A stretch of DNA of 39,341 bases from Bacteroidales bacterium (lineage in GTDB: Bacteria > Bacteroidota > Bacteroidia > Bacteroidales > UBA1715). Location of the stretch: the NCBI GenBank assembly GCA_017642535.1, contig JAGCOW010000027.1, positions 1 through 39,341 of the forward strand, in the 5' to 3' direction. A model generated the notes under the pieces. That model searched no databases, was not told the origin of the DNA, and saw only the letters and a list, made by a program, of their open reading frames with translations. The translations under genes and the position numbers were made by a program. Of this stretch, positions 8,147 to 16,672 are shown piece after piece (position 1 is the first letter of the stretch; every line of letters starts with the position of its first letter).

Positions 8147-9425
8147 CCGCATTCTTCATTCCTCCGCCAACGCAGTCCATTCGGTTTGCCGTCTTGGTAA
8201 AGAACGTAAGTCCCTCAATCATCGGTTTTTCCGATTTCGGGAAATAACCGCCTTCCACAGCAATTTTTCTGTTTTCAAGAATCAAGTCGTTCAACGGCAT
8301 TCGAACAGGACAAACGCTTGCACAATTTGCACATAGCGAACACGCACTGCAAAGATGAGCGAATTGGTCAAAACCACGCAAATGTGGGGAAATCACCGTT
8401 CCGATTGGACCTTGATACGTCGTGTCGTAAGTGTAGCCACCAATATTCTTATAAATAGGGCAAGCGTTCAAGCACGCGCCACAACGGATACACGACAAGG
8501 CAACACGGAACGTGTCTTGCTTATACAATTGTGTACGACCATTGTCAAGCAAAATCACATACATTTTTTCTGGACCATGCGATTCATTCGCTCTCTTTGG
8601 TCCGCTAAACACCGAAGAATATGCCGTAATCGGCTGACCTGTACCATTTTGGGCTAAATGTGGCCAAAGCAATCCCAAGTCTTTATACGAAGGAATTATT
8701 TTTTCAATTCCCGCAATGGCAATTTGAATTTTGGGGAACGAAGTTGACATCAACGCATTTCCCTCATTCTCGGTAACGGCAATGGCACCTTTGTCGGCAA
8801 CAATGAAATTCGCACCAGTGATGCCGGCGTCGGCAGCCAAGTATTTTTCCCGCAACTTTGCACGAGCAAGCATAGTCATTTCCTCGGCAGAACTTTCCAA
8901 CGGAAATCCGAAATGTTTGTTGAACAATTCTGCAACATCGGCTTTGGATTTATGCATTGCAGGCGTCACAATATGATAGGGTTTTTCACCAGCAAGTTGC
9001 ACGATATATTCACCCAAATCGGTTTCAACCGACTCCACGCCGATTTTTTTCAGATTTTCGTTTAACTCAATTTCTTCCGTCGTCATTGATTTACTTTTGA
9101 CTACGGATTTCACGTTGTTTTCTTTGAAAATCTCTGTTATATAAGCAATAGCGTCATCGGCAGTGCGAGCCCAAAGGACTTCGCCACCATGAGCGGTAAA
9201 ATTTTTCTCAAACTGTTGGAGATATTCCGACAAATGTTCGAGTGTGTGTCGTTTTATAGCGGCAGCTCTATCACGGGCAGCTTCACGATTTTGGTAGCGA
9301 GCCGACCCTTTTGCAACAGCTGCGTAATATTTGCCCATATTGAAACGTATCGTCTTTCGATGTCTCTCGTCAAAAGCGACACGTGCGGCATTTTCCTTGA
9401 ATTTTTTTGCTTTCTGATTGGCCAT
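8058..9425 (-). CDS. lutB: LutB-type iron-sulfur LUD protein
   Basis: Probable subunit of the LutABC L-lactate oxidation complex, carrying electrons through two Fe-S clusters. At 455 residues it is standard length. The N-terminal LUD domain spans about residues 60-290 (SMTTEEIELN, GANFIVADKGAIAVTENEGN). Ferredoxin-like clusters follow: C312/C315/C318 with C322, and C359/C362/C365/C368 with C372. It starts 3 nt after rpiB and is probably cotranscribed. lutA and lutC are not in the window, so the lactate role is inferred from family only; LUD proteins are also annotated as generic 4Fe-4S ferredoxins. Confidence 0.88.
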   Translation of the reverse strand: MANQKAKKFKENAARVAFDERHRKTIRFNMGKYYAAVAKGSARYQNREAARDRAAAIKRHTLEHLSEYLQQFEKNFTAHGGEVLWARTADDAIAYITEIFKENNVKSVVKSKSMTTEEIELNENLKKIGVESVETDLGEYIVQLAGEKPYHIVTPAMHKSKADVAELFNKHFGFPLESSAEEMTMLARAKLREKYLAADAGITGANFIVADKGAIAVTENEGNALMSTSFPKIQIAIAGIEKIIPSYKDLGLLWPHLAQNGTGQPITAYSSVFSGPKRANESHGPEKMYVILLDNGRTQLYKQDTFRVALSCIRCGACLNACPIYKNIGGYTYDTTYQGPIGTVISPHLRGFDQFAHLCSACSLCANCASVCPVRMPLNDLILENRKIAVEGGYFPKSEKPMIEGLTFFTKTANRMDCVGGGMKNAATKCLGKNFWGEKRDFPKFAKKSFRKMMK

Positions 9426-9428
9426 ATC

Positions 9429-9866
9429 CTACAAATCAATTTTATTGACTCTATTGATGTGTCTGCCACCTTCAAATTCTGAGTTAAGGAACATTTGAAC
9501 AATTCTCCATGCTTCTTGTGCAGGAATGAATCTGGCAGGCAAAGCACATACGTTTGCGTTATTGTGAGCACGTGCCAAACGAGCAATTTCCTCGTTCCAA
9601 CAAAGAGCCGAACGAACACCCTTATGCTTGTTCACCGTCATATTCACGCCGTTGCCGGAACCACACAACACCAATCCCACCGAATACGTTCCATTGCTGA
9701 TTGCCTCTCCTACTTTGTGGGCAAAATCAGGATAATCGACCGAAGCGTCGGAATCTGTTCCGTAATCAACTATTTCATACCCTTCTTGCAACAATTGCTT
9801 CTTGATGAATTCCTTCATCTGAAACCCGGCGTGGTCGCAAGCCATTGCTATCGTTGTTTTTTCCAT
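9429..9866 (-). CDS. rpiB: Ribose-5-phosphate isomerase B
   Basis: Interconverts ribose-5-phosphate and ribulose-5-phosphate in the non-oxidative pentose phosphate pathway. It has 145 residues. The N-terminal ACDHAGF contains the expected D11/H12. The catalytic cysteine is C68 in LVLCGSGNGV and the ring-opening histidine is H101 in ARAHNNANV, which is the RpiB (not LacA/B) pattern. First gene of a pair with lutB, with a -7 element 24 bp upstream. Confidence 0.95.
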   Translation of the reverse strand: MEKTTIAMACDHAGFQMKEFIKKQLLQEGYEIVDYGTDSDASVDYPDFAHKVGEAISNGTYSVGLVLCGSGNGVNMTVNKHKGVRSALCWNEEIARLARAHNNANVCALPARFIPAQEAWRIVQMFLNSEFEGGRHINRVNKIDL

Positions 9867-9889
9867 TTTCCCTAAATTCTTTTGCGTTA

Positions 9890-9897
9890 CAAAGATA
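9890..9897 (-). promoter_or_regulatory. -7 element TATCTTTG for rpiB-lutB
   Basis: It matches TAnnTTTG on the minus strand, close to ATG 9866. Confidence 0.6.
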
Positions 9898-9961
9898 GTT
9901 TTTTTTTAGATGTCTTTTTAATGACACCAAAAATAAAACAAAAAAGGTATGTCAATTATTT

Positions 9962-9989
9962 GTAGAGACGCGCCATGACACGTTTCTAC
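9962..9989. repeat. Family 1 palindrome (GTAGAGACG...CGTTTCTAC)
   Basis: A 28-bp imperfect palindrome with a GTAG foot, lying between the 3' end of the BspA-like gene and the rpiB promoter. Confidence 0.8.
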
Positions 9990-10002
9990 GGATAAATCAT
10001 CA

Positions 10003-12012
10003 TTATTTCACCACCTTCACCGTTTCACCCTCGACAGTTACAAAATATACACCTGATTTCAAGTTCTTGTTTGCTATTTTTTGTCCCATAATTGTGTAAA
10101 CAAACGCCGGTGCTTCGCCGTCGACCATAATTTGGTTGTTTACGATAGCGACTACATGCTCTTTGGCAACATACGGAACAACGGTTTTTATACACTCTAA
10201 ATGGTAACCGTTTTCCGCCATACGAGTTAGTTTTTCCTCAGTTGTGCCATTCAGTAGTTCTGGATAGCCATTAAAATAGATACGGAAATAGGATTCCATC
10301 GCCTCGCACGGGACATACATATAGACATCAGGCACTGCACCCATAATAAGATGAGCAAACGCGAAGAACGGACATTCTTTTGATTTTATTACTAATTCTG
10401 TCAAGGAAGAACATTTAACAAAACAATAATCTTCTACGTCTGTTACAGATTCCGGAATTGTAAGGGTTGGGAGTTTTTCACATCCGCTAAAGGCATGATT
10501 CTTTATATATTTAACACCTTCGGAAAGGGTAACGGAAGTCAGATTTGAGCAATCCTCAAACATTTCTTCTGATATTGTCGATACGCTACCAGGAATAGTT
10601 ACCAAAGTAAGATTTTTACAATTTTTGAAAGTACCTACGGGAATACTAACAACCCCTTCAGGAACATTGGCAACCATTCCAGTACCAATATAACTGGCAA
10701 TTTTTGTCTTTTCCGTATCGAAATAAAAGAAATCTCCGTCAGCAATGCCATTTACCACAGCGGCACACCACGGACTTCCTTCGGCAGACCCCGAATACAC
10801 AACATTTTTTATACCTAAAAATGCACAATCGCCAATCGTTGTTACGGTTTCAGGCACTTCAATTATCTTCATATCACAGCCTGAAAATGCGCTCGAACCG
10901 ATAGAAACAACACTTTGAGGAATCTTTACACTCTGTAACTTACTTCCCCAGAAAGCATCATCGCCGATAGAAACGACTCCTTCAGGGATAGTGACGGAAG
11001 CAATCTTGTCTCCCTTGTATGCAAACGCATAAACGCCAATAGATACCACACCATCGGGGATAACGACATCGCTACTATGACCTATATAATAAGATATTTC
11101 CTTTTTTTCAGCATCGGAATAAACATAATCGCCATCAACAACTCCATTTACTGTTTGTGCTCCCCACGGGCTTCCTTCAGCCAAACCCGAATAATAGATA
11201 TTCTTCACGTCGCTGAATGCCAAACGTCCAATAGAACTTACACTTTCGGGAATAGTTATAGAAACAATATCATAATCTAAAGACGAACAAAAGGCAAATT
11301 CCCCAATAGAAGTTACACTCTCGGGAATAGAAACGGACACGAGTTTTTCACAGAAACCGAAGGCTTCATTTCCTATTGAAACAACGCCATCAGGTATGAC
11401 AACCGACGTAATATTAGAATAAGCAAATGCTTGCTTCCCAATAGTAGTAACGCCAATAGGGACAGTCACCTCACTGCTTTGACCTACATACGCAGAAAGA
11501 ACACTTTTTTGCTCGTCGGAATAAACAAAATCTCCGTCAATTATGCCATTTACCGTAACGGCTCCCCACGGACTTCCCTCGGCTGAGCCCGAATAATGTA
11601 TATTTTTCACACCTCGAAACGCATTAGTCCCAATAGAAGTAACACTTTCGGGAATAGTCAGCGATTTCAATCTCGTATCATCAAAAGCATTTTCTCCAAT
11701 AGTGACGATACTTTCTGGAATAGAAACAGATGTCAGTTCAAAACCAGAGAAAGTTCTATTTGCTATCGCATTTACCGTATAAGTAATATTGTTATGCTCG
11801 ATTGTTGACGGAATAACCACATCGCCCGAATAAGGCGCCCACGAATCAAACAAAAACCCGCCACACCGATAATCTCCCCACGATGGTTCAACGACGGAAA
11901 CAGTTCGTTCATCTTCAGAAATGATTTCATACCACAGGCCATTACACAAGAATTCCTGCGCTTGCATACATCCCCACACAAATAGAAGGATTACAGTCAA
12001 AGATTTTTTCAT
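10003..12012 (-). CDS. BspA-like leucine-rich repeat surface protein
   Basis: A secreted 669-residue protein with signal peptide MKKSLTVILLFVWGCMQAQ. Tandem LRR_5/BspA repeats (consensus SVxIPExVxSIGxxAF) run from about residue 90 to 540. Three copies of a non-LRR insert (about residues 137-180, 271-314 and 403-444; YSGSAEGSPWGA..VNG..DGDF.Y) recur every ~133 residues, so the protein is built of larger composite modules. The C-terminus (VYTIMGQKIANKNLKSGVYF ... VKVVK) resembles a T9SS type A sorting domain. BspA proteins of Tannerella and relatives bind host matrix proteins or other bacteria; the ligand here is unknown. It is transcribed divergently from the protease operon. Confidence 0.88.
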   Translation of the reverse strand: MKKSLTVILLFVWGCMQAQEFLCNGLWYEIISEDERTVSVVEPSWGDYRCGGFLFDSWAPYSGDVVIPSTIEHNNITYTVNAIANRTFSGFELTSVSIPESIVTIGENAFDDTRLKSLTIPESVTSIGTNAFRGVKNIHYSGSAEGSPWGAVTVNGIIDGDFVYSDEQKSVLSAYVGQSSEVTVPIGVTTIGKQAFAYSNITSVVIPDGVVSIGNEAFGFCEKLVSVSIPESVTSIGEFAFCSSLDYDIVSITIPESVSSIGRLAFSDVKNIYYSGLAEGSPWGAQTVNGVVDGDYVYSDAEKKEISYYIGHSSDVVIPDGVVSIGVYAFAYKGDKIASVTIPEGVVSIGDDAFWGSKLQSVKIPQSVVSIGSSAFSGCDMKIIEVPETVTTIGDCAFLGIKNVVYSGSAEGSPWCAAVVNGIADGDFFYFDTEKTKIASYIGTGMVANVPEGVVSIPVGTFKNCKNLTLVTIPGSVSTISEEMFEDCSNLTSVTLSEGVKYIKNHAFSGCEKLPTLTIPESVTDVEDYCFVKCSSLTELVIKSKECPFFAFAHLIMGAVPDVYMYVPCEAMESYFRIYFNGYPELLNGTTEEKLTRMAENGYHLECIKTVVPYVAKEHVVAIVNNQIMVDGEAPAFVYTIMGQKIANKNLKSGVYFVTVEGETVKVVK

Positions 12013-12037
12013 GTAATTTTATTTTAGTTAATTTCAG

Positions 12038-12045
12038 CAAATATA
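12038..12045 (-). promoter_or_regulatory. -7 element TATATTTG for the BspA-like gene
   Basis: A perfect TAnnTTTG match on the minus strand, 25 bp upstream of ATG 12012. Confidence 0.7.
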
Positions 12046-12108
12046 GTCGTTTTTATACTACAAAACAAAAACTCATTCTACATTTTATGTTTTTTCAAAA
12101 CAGTTTCT

Positions 12109-12116
12109 TACTTTTG
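12109..12116 (+). promoter_or_regulatory. -7 element TACTTTTG for the protease operon
   Basis: A perfect TAnnTTTG match ending 16 bp before ATG 12133. Confidence 0.7.
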
Positions 12117-12132
12117 TGTCAAAGCATTGTTT

Positions 12133-14868
12133 ATGAAGAATTTATTTCTGTTTTTTACGATAGTATTGCTTTCAGTTTCGTTGCATGCACAGGAAATTGC
12201 GTATTACAACGGACAAAAAGTGGAAGCGAAAACCGTAATTTTCAAATATAAGACTAATACGTTGAAAAGTGCGTCAATAAACGATTCGCAGGTTCCCAGA
12301 GCAGAGTTGTTTTCGTTACTTCAGTCAATCAATGCAAGCAAGCCGACACAAAAATTTCCGCAGTCAAAGCAACCCAAGGATTGTGAAAATTGCGTTGACA
12401 TCAGCCAAATTCACAGTTTTACGTATTCTTCCGACATTTCGCTTGAAAAGGTTATCTCACAACTCAATAAATTTGATTGTATAGCGTATGCTGAGCCGTC
12501 GTATATTGGTGAATTTTTAGGAGTTATTCCCAACGATACGGAATACGAAAAAGGAAATCTTTGGCATCTAAATACGTGCAAAGTGCTCGATGCCTGGGAA
12601 GTTGAGGAAGGCGATACCAATGTTGTTGTTGCTATTGTTGACGGCGGAATTGACATTCTGCAAAAAGATTTGATAAATAAAATTGCCTACAACACGAACG
12701 ACCCTATCAACGGAAAAGATGACGACGGTGACGGCTACATCGACAATTACCGTGGCTGGGATATGGCAAACAATGACAACAACCCTTCAAGTTCAATAAT
12801 TGACCACGGGACATACGTCGCTGGCATTGCAAGCGCCGAGGTTAACAATGAATTTGCCGTAGCGGGAGTTGGCTATAAAACGAAATTTTTGCCCATAAAA
12901 GTTTGTAGAGACGGTTCCCAAAATATTACTGCTGGTTACGAAGGCATTGTATATGCTGCTAACCAAGGTTGTCAGGTTATTAACTGTTCGTGGGGCGACG
13001 AATCGGGTTCAAAATACGGTCAAGATATTGTAGATTATGCAACGTTCAACTGCAATTCGCTCATTGTTGCCGCAGCTGGTAATTCGGCGGCAAAAGCGTT
13101 GTTTTATCCTGCTTCGTATGCCAACGTTCTCAGTGTTGGCGGAACAATTAGTGGCGATTACGTCTGGGCAGATTCACAAACAAAGGGAACGCAATACAAT
13201 CATTACGTTGACGTATGTGCTCCTGCAAAAGGATATTATTCCACCGACAAAAATGACAAGGTGATTGCCATGTCAGGTGGTGGCACGTCGTTCTCTGCTC
13301 CGATAGTTTCTGGCGTTGCCGCTTTGGTAAAAAGCAAATATCCAGAATATTCGTCTGTGCAAATTGGCGAATTGCTTCGTGTAACGTGCGATAATTTATA
13401 TGAGTTGAATCCAGAAGAGAAGTACCAGGACAACTTGGGTGGCGGTCGGGTAAATGCCTATAAAGCACTTACCAATACGACAACGCCAAGTATTCGCGTC
13501 ACCGATTATTGGTACGAATTAGACGAAAAAGAAACCGATGTTTTGGAAGGCAACAAATTATATTTGTACGTGACGCTCAAAAATTACTTGCATACGGCTC
13601 AAAACGTTACAGTTACCGTTACTTGCAACGACACGTGTTTTTCAATAACTCAAAACACGTTCCTTGTGGAATCTCTTGAAATGAATGATTCTCAAACACT
13701 TAAAATAACTCTTGATGCCATCAAAAATGTACCCTTCAATTACACTATGGAAGTGAAGTTGGCTTTTGACGATGAAAACAACTACCATCAATTCGAATTT
13801 TTCTCTATTTCGCTCAATCCGCCTTTTTATGACTTTACGTTAGGCAACATACAATCAACGGCGACAAATACGGGAAGCATTGGCGTTTATTCACTCAATA
13901 GCACACAAAACGGTTTTCGCTACAAAGACAACAAAAATTGCATTTATCAGGCATGGCTCACTATGATTAACGACACAGGAAGAGTGTATTCCTATCAGAA
14001 TGAGGATTTTATAAAGGGACAATTTCCGATAGTTGTTGAGCAAGACTCGTGCGACTTGCAGTTGTACTCAAACTACAACGTCGGTCCACTTACCTTCCAC
14101 CAGTTTCTATACGGTTGGGAAGACAAAGATGCTCTCTTCTATGAATATCATCTTAAAAATCAATCAGATACGGCGTTGCAAAACCTTCGTTTGGCAATGT
14201 TTTTCGATTGGGATTTGCTGACCTCAACATACAACAAGATTTGGTACGTTGACAGTTTACGGCTTACAGTCGCAACGAGCGTGGAACCACGTGCATATTA
14301 CGTTGGCTGGATGCCACTCGACTCCACGAAAAATGACTTATACGCATTCGCGACACAGTCCGATGTGATTTCGTACGATAACGGATTCAATAACAACGAA
14401 TTCTTATATGCGACGAGCAATAGTCAAACTGCCGCAGGCACAAACGTAGTGTATGGTGCTGAGATAGCTGTGTTTAATTACTCTCTTATCGACAGCATTC
14501 CTTCGCAAGATTCCGTGAGTGTGCGATACGCAATGCTTGCCGCCGATTCCGAGAAGGAACTCTACGAGCTTGCCTCAACCTTGAAACAAAAATATACGCC
14601 TACAATCATTGTTCCCCCCGTTGCAATAGCCGAAACAACGGCACACTCGGTAACGATGAGCCAGGAAGAAACATCGTATTACTTGCATTTTGGAGATTGC
14701 AACAAAGCGTCAGTTTCAGTGTACGACGTGCGCGGAGCACTCGTGGAATCTGCCGAAATTGATTCGAACGACAAAACATATCGCATTAAAACAAAACAAA
14801 AAGGAACATTTATCGTTATAGTTAGTCATAATGATGAAATGTATTATTTCAAAATAATCAATAGATAA
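12133..14868 (+). CDS. Secreted S8 subtilisin-like serine protease with T9SS-type C-terminus
   Basis: ATG 12133 gives 911 residues with a signal peptide (MKNLFLFFTIVLLSVSLHAQ). An N-terminal prodomain-like region is followed by the S8 catalytic domain: Asp170 (AIVDGGID), His225 (DHGTYVAGI), oxyanion Asn317 (AAAGN) and Ser386 (GGGTSFSAP). A 'DDDGDGYIDN' loop at 196-205 is a typical calcium-binding insertion of Bacteroidota subtilases. About 450 residues of beta-rich sequence follow, and the end (SVSVYDVRGALVESA ... GTFIVIVSHNDE) fits a type A sorting domain. It is probably surface-exposed or released; the substrate is unknown. Its stop overlaps the next start (TAATG), so the downstream gene is translationally coupled. 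A TTG six bases upstream is less likely as start. Confidence 0.92.
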   Translation: MKNLFLFFTIVLLSVSLHAQEIAYYNGQKVEAKTVIFKYKTNTLKSASINDSQVPRAELFSLLQSINASKPTQKFPQSKQPKDCENCVDISQIHSFTYSSDISLEKVISQLNKFDCIAYAEPSYIGEFLGVIPNDTEYEKGNLWHLNTCKVLDAWEVEEGDTNVVVAIVDGGIDILQKDLINKIAYNTNDPINGKDDDGDGYIDNYRGWDMANNDNNPSSSIIDHGTYVAGIASAEVNNEFAVAGVGYKTKFLPIKVCRDGSQNITAGYEGIVYAANQGCQVINCSWGDESGSKYGQDIVDYATFNCNSLIVAAAGNSAAKALFYPASYANVLSVGGTISGDYVWADSQTKGTQYNHYVDVCAPAKGYYSTDKNDKVIAMSGGGTSFSAPIVSGVAALVKSKYPEYSSVQIGELLRVTCDNLYELNPEEKYQDNLGGGRVNAYKALTNTTTPSIRVTDYWYELDEKETDVLEGNKLYLYVTLKNYLHTAQNVTVTVTCNDTCFSITQNTFLVESLEMNDSQTLKITLDAIKNVPFNYTMEVKLAFDDENNYHQFEFFSISLNPPFYDFTLGNIQSTATNTGSIGVYSLNSTQNGFRYKDNKNCIYQAWLTMINDTGRVYSYQNEDFIKGQFPIVVEQDSCDLQLYSNYNVGPLTFHQFLYGWEDKDALFYEYHLKNQSDTALQNLRLAMFFDWDLLTSTYNKIWYVDSLRLTVATSVEPRAYYVGWMPLDSTKNDLYAFATQSDVISYDNGFNNNEFLYATSNSQTAAGTNVVYGAEIAVFNYSLIDSIPSQDSVSVRYAMLAADSEKELYELASTLKQKYTPTIIVPPVAIAETTAHSVTMSQEETSYYLHFGDCNKASVSVYDVRGALVESAEIDSNDKTYRIKTKQKGTFIVIVSHNDEMYYFKIINR

Positions 14869-15767
14869 TGAAACAATTTCTTCTGTCAATTCTATGTTCC
14901 TTTTGCATTTGTATTTCCGTTTCGGCACAACAAAAGGATTTTAGTATTGCCGAATATAATTTGAATACCATTTATTCAAAATTATCTCGTTTCGCGTCGG
15001 AAGAGGACAATGTGAAGAACAATGCCATTTTTATACAAATGTTGGATTCGGTTTTGAAAATTCCCGAATCGTTCCACTATCAGTTTTCCGAACTGAATAT
15101 GGGTATTGTAACCGCTCCCGACCAAACGTTTAGGATTTTTACGTGGTTCATTGTCCACACCAACGGCACATATGAGACGTTTGGCATTCTGCAACGCTAT
15201 TTCAAGGTGAATAATTCAGTAAAAACCTATAAATTACAAGATTACGCCTCTTCGATGAAAGACCCGATGATGACGACTTGTACGCCTGAATATTGGTACG
15301 GAGCAACGTATTATGACATTCGTCAGGAAAAATACGACGGGGTTTCCACCTACATCTTGCTCGGTTGGCGACCAAACGATATTTATACGCAGAAAAAAGT
15401 GATTGAAACCTTCCGTTTCGACAAGAAGGACAAACCCTCGTTCGGCTACCAGATAATCGAACTGAAAGGAAAAGGATATAAGAAACGCGTGATTTTTGAA
15501 TATTCGGCAAAACAAACAATGACGCTTCGTTACGAGAAAAAGAAAAAAATGATTGTGCTCGACCATATTGGGCCTTCGGATTCTCGCTACGAAGGCATTT
15601 ACGAATATTATGGTCCTGATTTCTCTATCGACGGTTATAAATTCAAGCAAGGAAAACTCCACTACATTGCCGATATTGACCTGCATAGTTCCCGTGAAAA
15701 ATTTTCGGATTACGTTCCCGAAAAACTGAAACGGAAAAAGAAATCTGTGGAACATTATGGATTGTAA
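14868..15767 (+). CDS. Conserved secreted protein, unknown function
   Basis: 299 residues with a signal peptide (MKQFLLSILCSFCICISVSA). It is rich in Tyr, Lys and aromatic residues, with segments such as ILGWRPNDIYTQKKVIE and GPSDSRYEGIYEYYGPDFSI and a basic C-terminus. I recognise no catalytic motif and believe it to be one of the uncharacterised Bacteroidota periplasmic families. It starts in the stop codon of the protease gene (TAATG) and ends 2 nt before recO, so it lies mid-operon. It may assist the protease, but the operon also contains recO, so context is weak evidence. Confidence 0.75.
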   Translation: MKQFLLSILCSFCICISVSAQQKDFSIAEYNLNTIYSKLSRFASEEDNVKNNAIFIQMLDSVLKIPESFHYQFSELNMGIVTAPDQTFRIFTWFIVHTNGTYETFGILQRYFKVNNSVKTYKLQDYASSMKDPMMTTCTPEYWYGATYYDIRQEKYDGVSTYILLGWRPNDIYTQKKVIETFRFDKKDKPSFGYQIIELKGKGYKKRVIFEYSAKQTMTLRYEKKKKMIVLDHIGPSDSRYEGIYEYYGPDFSIDGYKFKQGKLHYIADIDLHSSREKFSDYVPEKLKRKKKSVEHYGL

Positions 15768-15769
15768 CT

Positions 15770-16489
15770 ATGCTTTCAGAAACAGAAGCCATAATCCTCA
15801 GAACAATTAAATACTCCGAAACGAGTGTCATAGCACACGTTTATACGGAAAAGTTCGGTAAGGGCTCATACCTTATGAACGGCGTGAGGAAAAATCGCTC
15901 AAAAATGGCAATGTTCCAGCCACTTTCGGTGGTAAAAATCGTCACATATCGTAAAAAAGAAAATGCTCAAATTCACCGAATCGGAGATATTGCGTTCCAA
16001 TTAGTACCCACAAGTATTCCGCAAAATATCTATAAATCAACCATAGCTCTTTTCGTAAGCGAAATCACCAATCATATTTTTAAGGAAGAAGAATATAATC
16101 CCGAGTTTTTTCAATTTTTCAAAACCTTCATTTCTATTCTTGAAGAATCAACCGAGAACTATTCCAATCTACACATTCTCTATATGATTCACGTGACGCA
16201 TTTTCTTGGCGTGTTTCCCGAGAATAATTACAATTCGCAAAACAAATTCTTTTCCATTGAAAAAGCCCAGTTCGTTCCCACTTCCGACATCCAAACTTTA
16301 GACGAAGGAAGCAGCAAACTTTTTCATCAACTTATTAGTACACAAGATTTTAAAGCTGAGATTCCGCTCAATCAGCAACAACGACAAAATCTGTTGTCAA
16401 TACTTTTGCAATATTACAACGTACACGTGTGTGATATGCAAAACATTAAATCGTTGGAAGTGCTGAAAATGGTTTTTGAAGAAAAATGA
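15770..16489 (+). CDS. recO: DNA repair protein RecO
   Basis: Recombination mediator that, with RecR, loads RecA onto SSB-coated single-stranded DNA and anneals strands. It has 239 residues, normal length. The N-terminal OB-fold begins MLSETEAIILRTIKYSETS, with HVYTEKFGKGSYLMNGVRK, as in RecO. The zinc-finger cysteines present in some RecO proteins are absent; only one Cys is seen near the C-terminus. It is third in the operon after the protease and the hypothetical gene. Its stop codon TGA (16487-16489) shares its last base with the 3' end of the opposite-strand tRNA. Confidence 0.93.
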   Translation: MLSETEAIILRTIKYSETSVIAHVYTEKFGKGSYLMNGVRKNRSKMAMFQPLSVVKIVTYRKKENAQIHRIGDIAFQLVPTSIPQNIYKSTIALFVSEITNHIFKEEEYNPEFFQFFKTFISILEESTENYSNLHILYMIHVTHFLGVFPENNYNSQNKFFSIEKAQFVPTSDIQTLDEGSSKLFHQLISTQDFKAEIPLNQQQRQNLLSILLQYYNVHVCDMQNIKSLEVLKMVFEEK

Positions 16490-16561
16490 GCGAGAAACGG
16501 GACTCGAACCCGCGACCCCAAGCTTGGGAAGCTTGTGCTCTACCAACTGAGCTACTCTCGC
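16489..16561 (-). tRNA. tRNA-Gly (anticodon CCC)
   Basis: 73 nt fold into a complete cloverleaf. The acceptor GCGAGAG/TTCTCGC has a closing G-U. The D arm is GCTC..GAGC. The anticodon stem CAAGC/GCTTG has loop TTCCCAA, giving anticodon CCC at 16528-16526. The T arm carries TTCGAGT. The discriminator is U, as expected for glycine tRNA. CCA is not encoded (CAT follows). It reads GGG codons. Its discriminator base overlaps the recO stop codon on the other strand. Confidence 0.97.
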
Positions 16562-16652
16562 TTGCAAGTGCAAAGTTAAAATCTTCTTTTGATTTGTGGT
16601 GAATTTTGTAAAAGATTTTACGTGCGAAATGATACAGTTTTTCATAATACTA

Positions 16653-16660
16653 TACTTTTG
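16653..16660 (+). promoter_or_regulatory. -7 element TACTTTTG for the U32 gene
   Basis: A perfect match only 12 bp before ATG 16673, so the transcript should have a leader of just a few nucleotides. Confidence 0.65.
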
Positions 16661-16672
16661 TAGAAAAATCGT

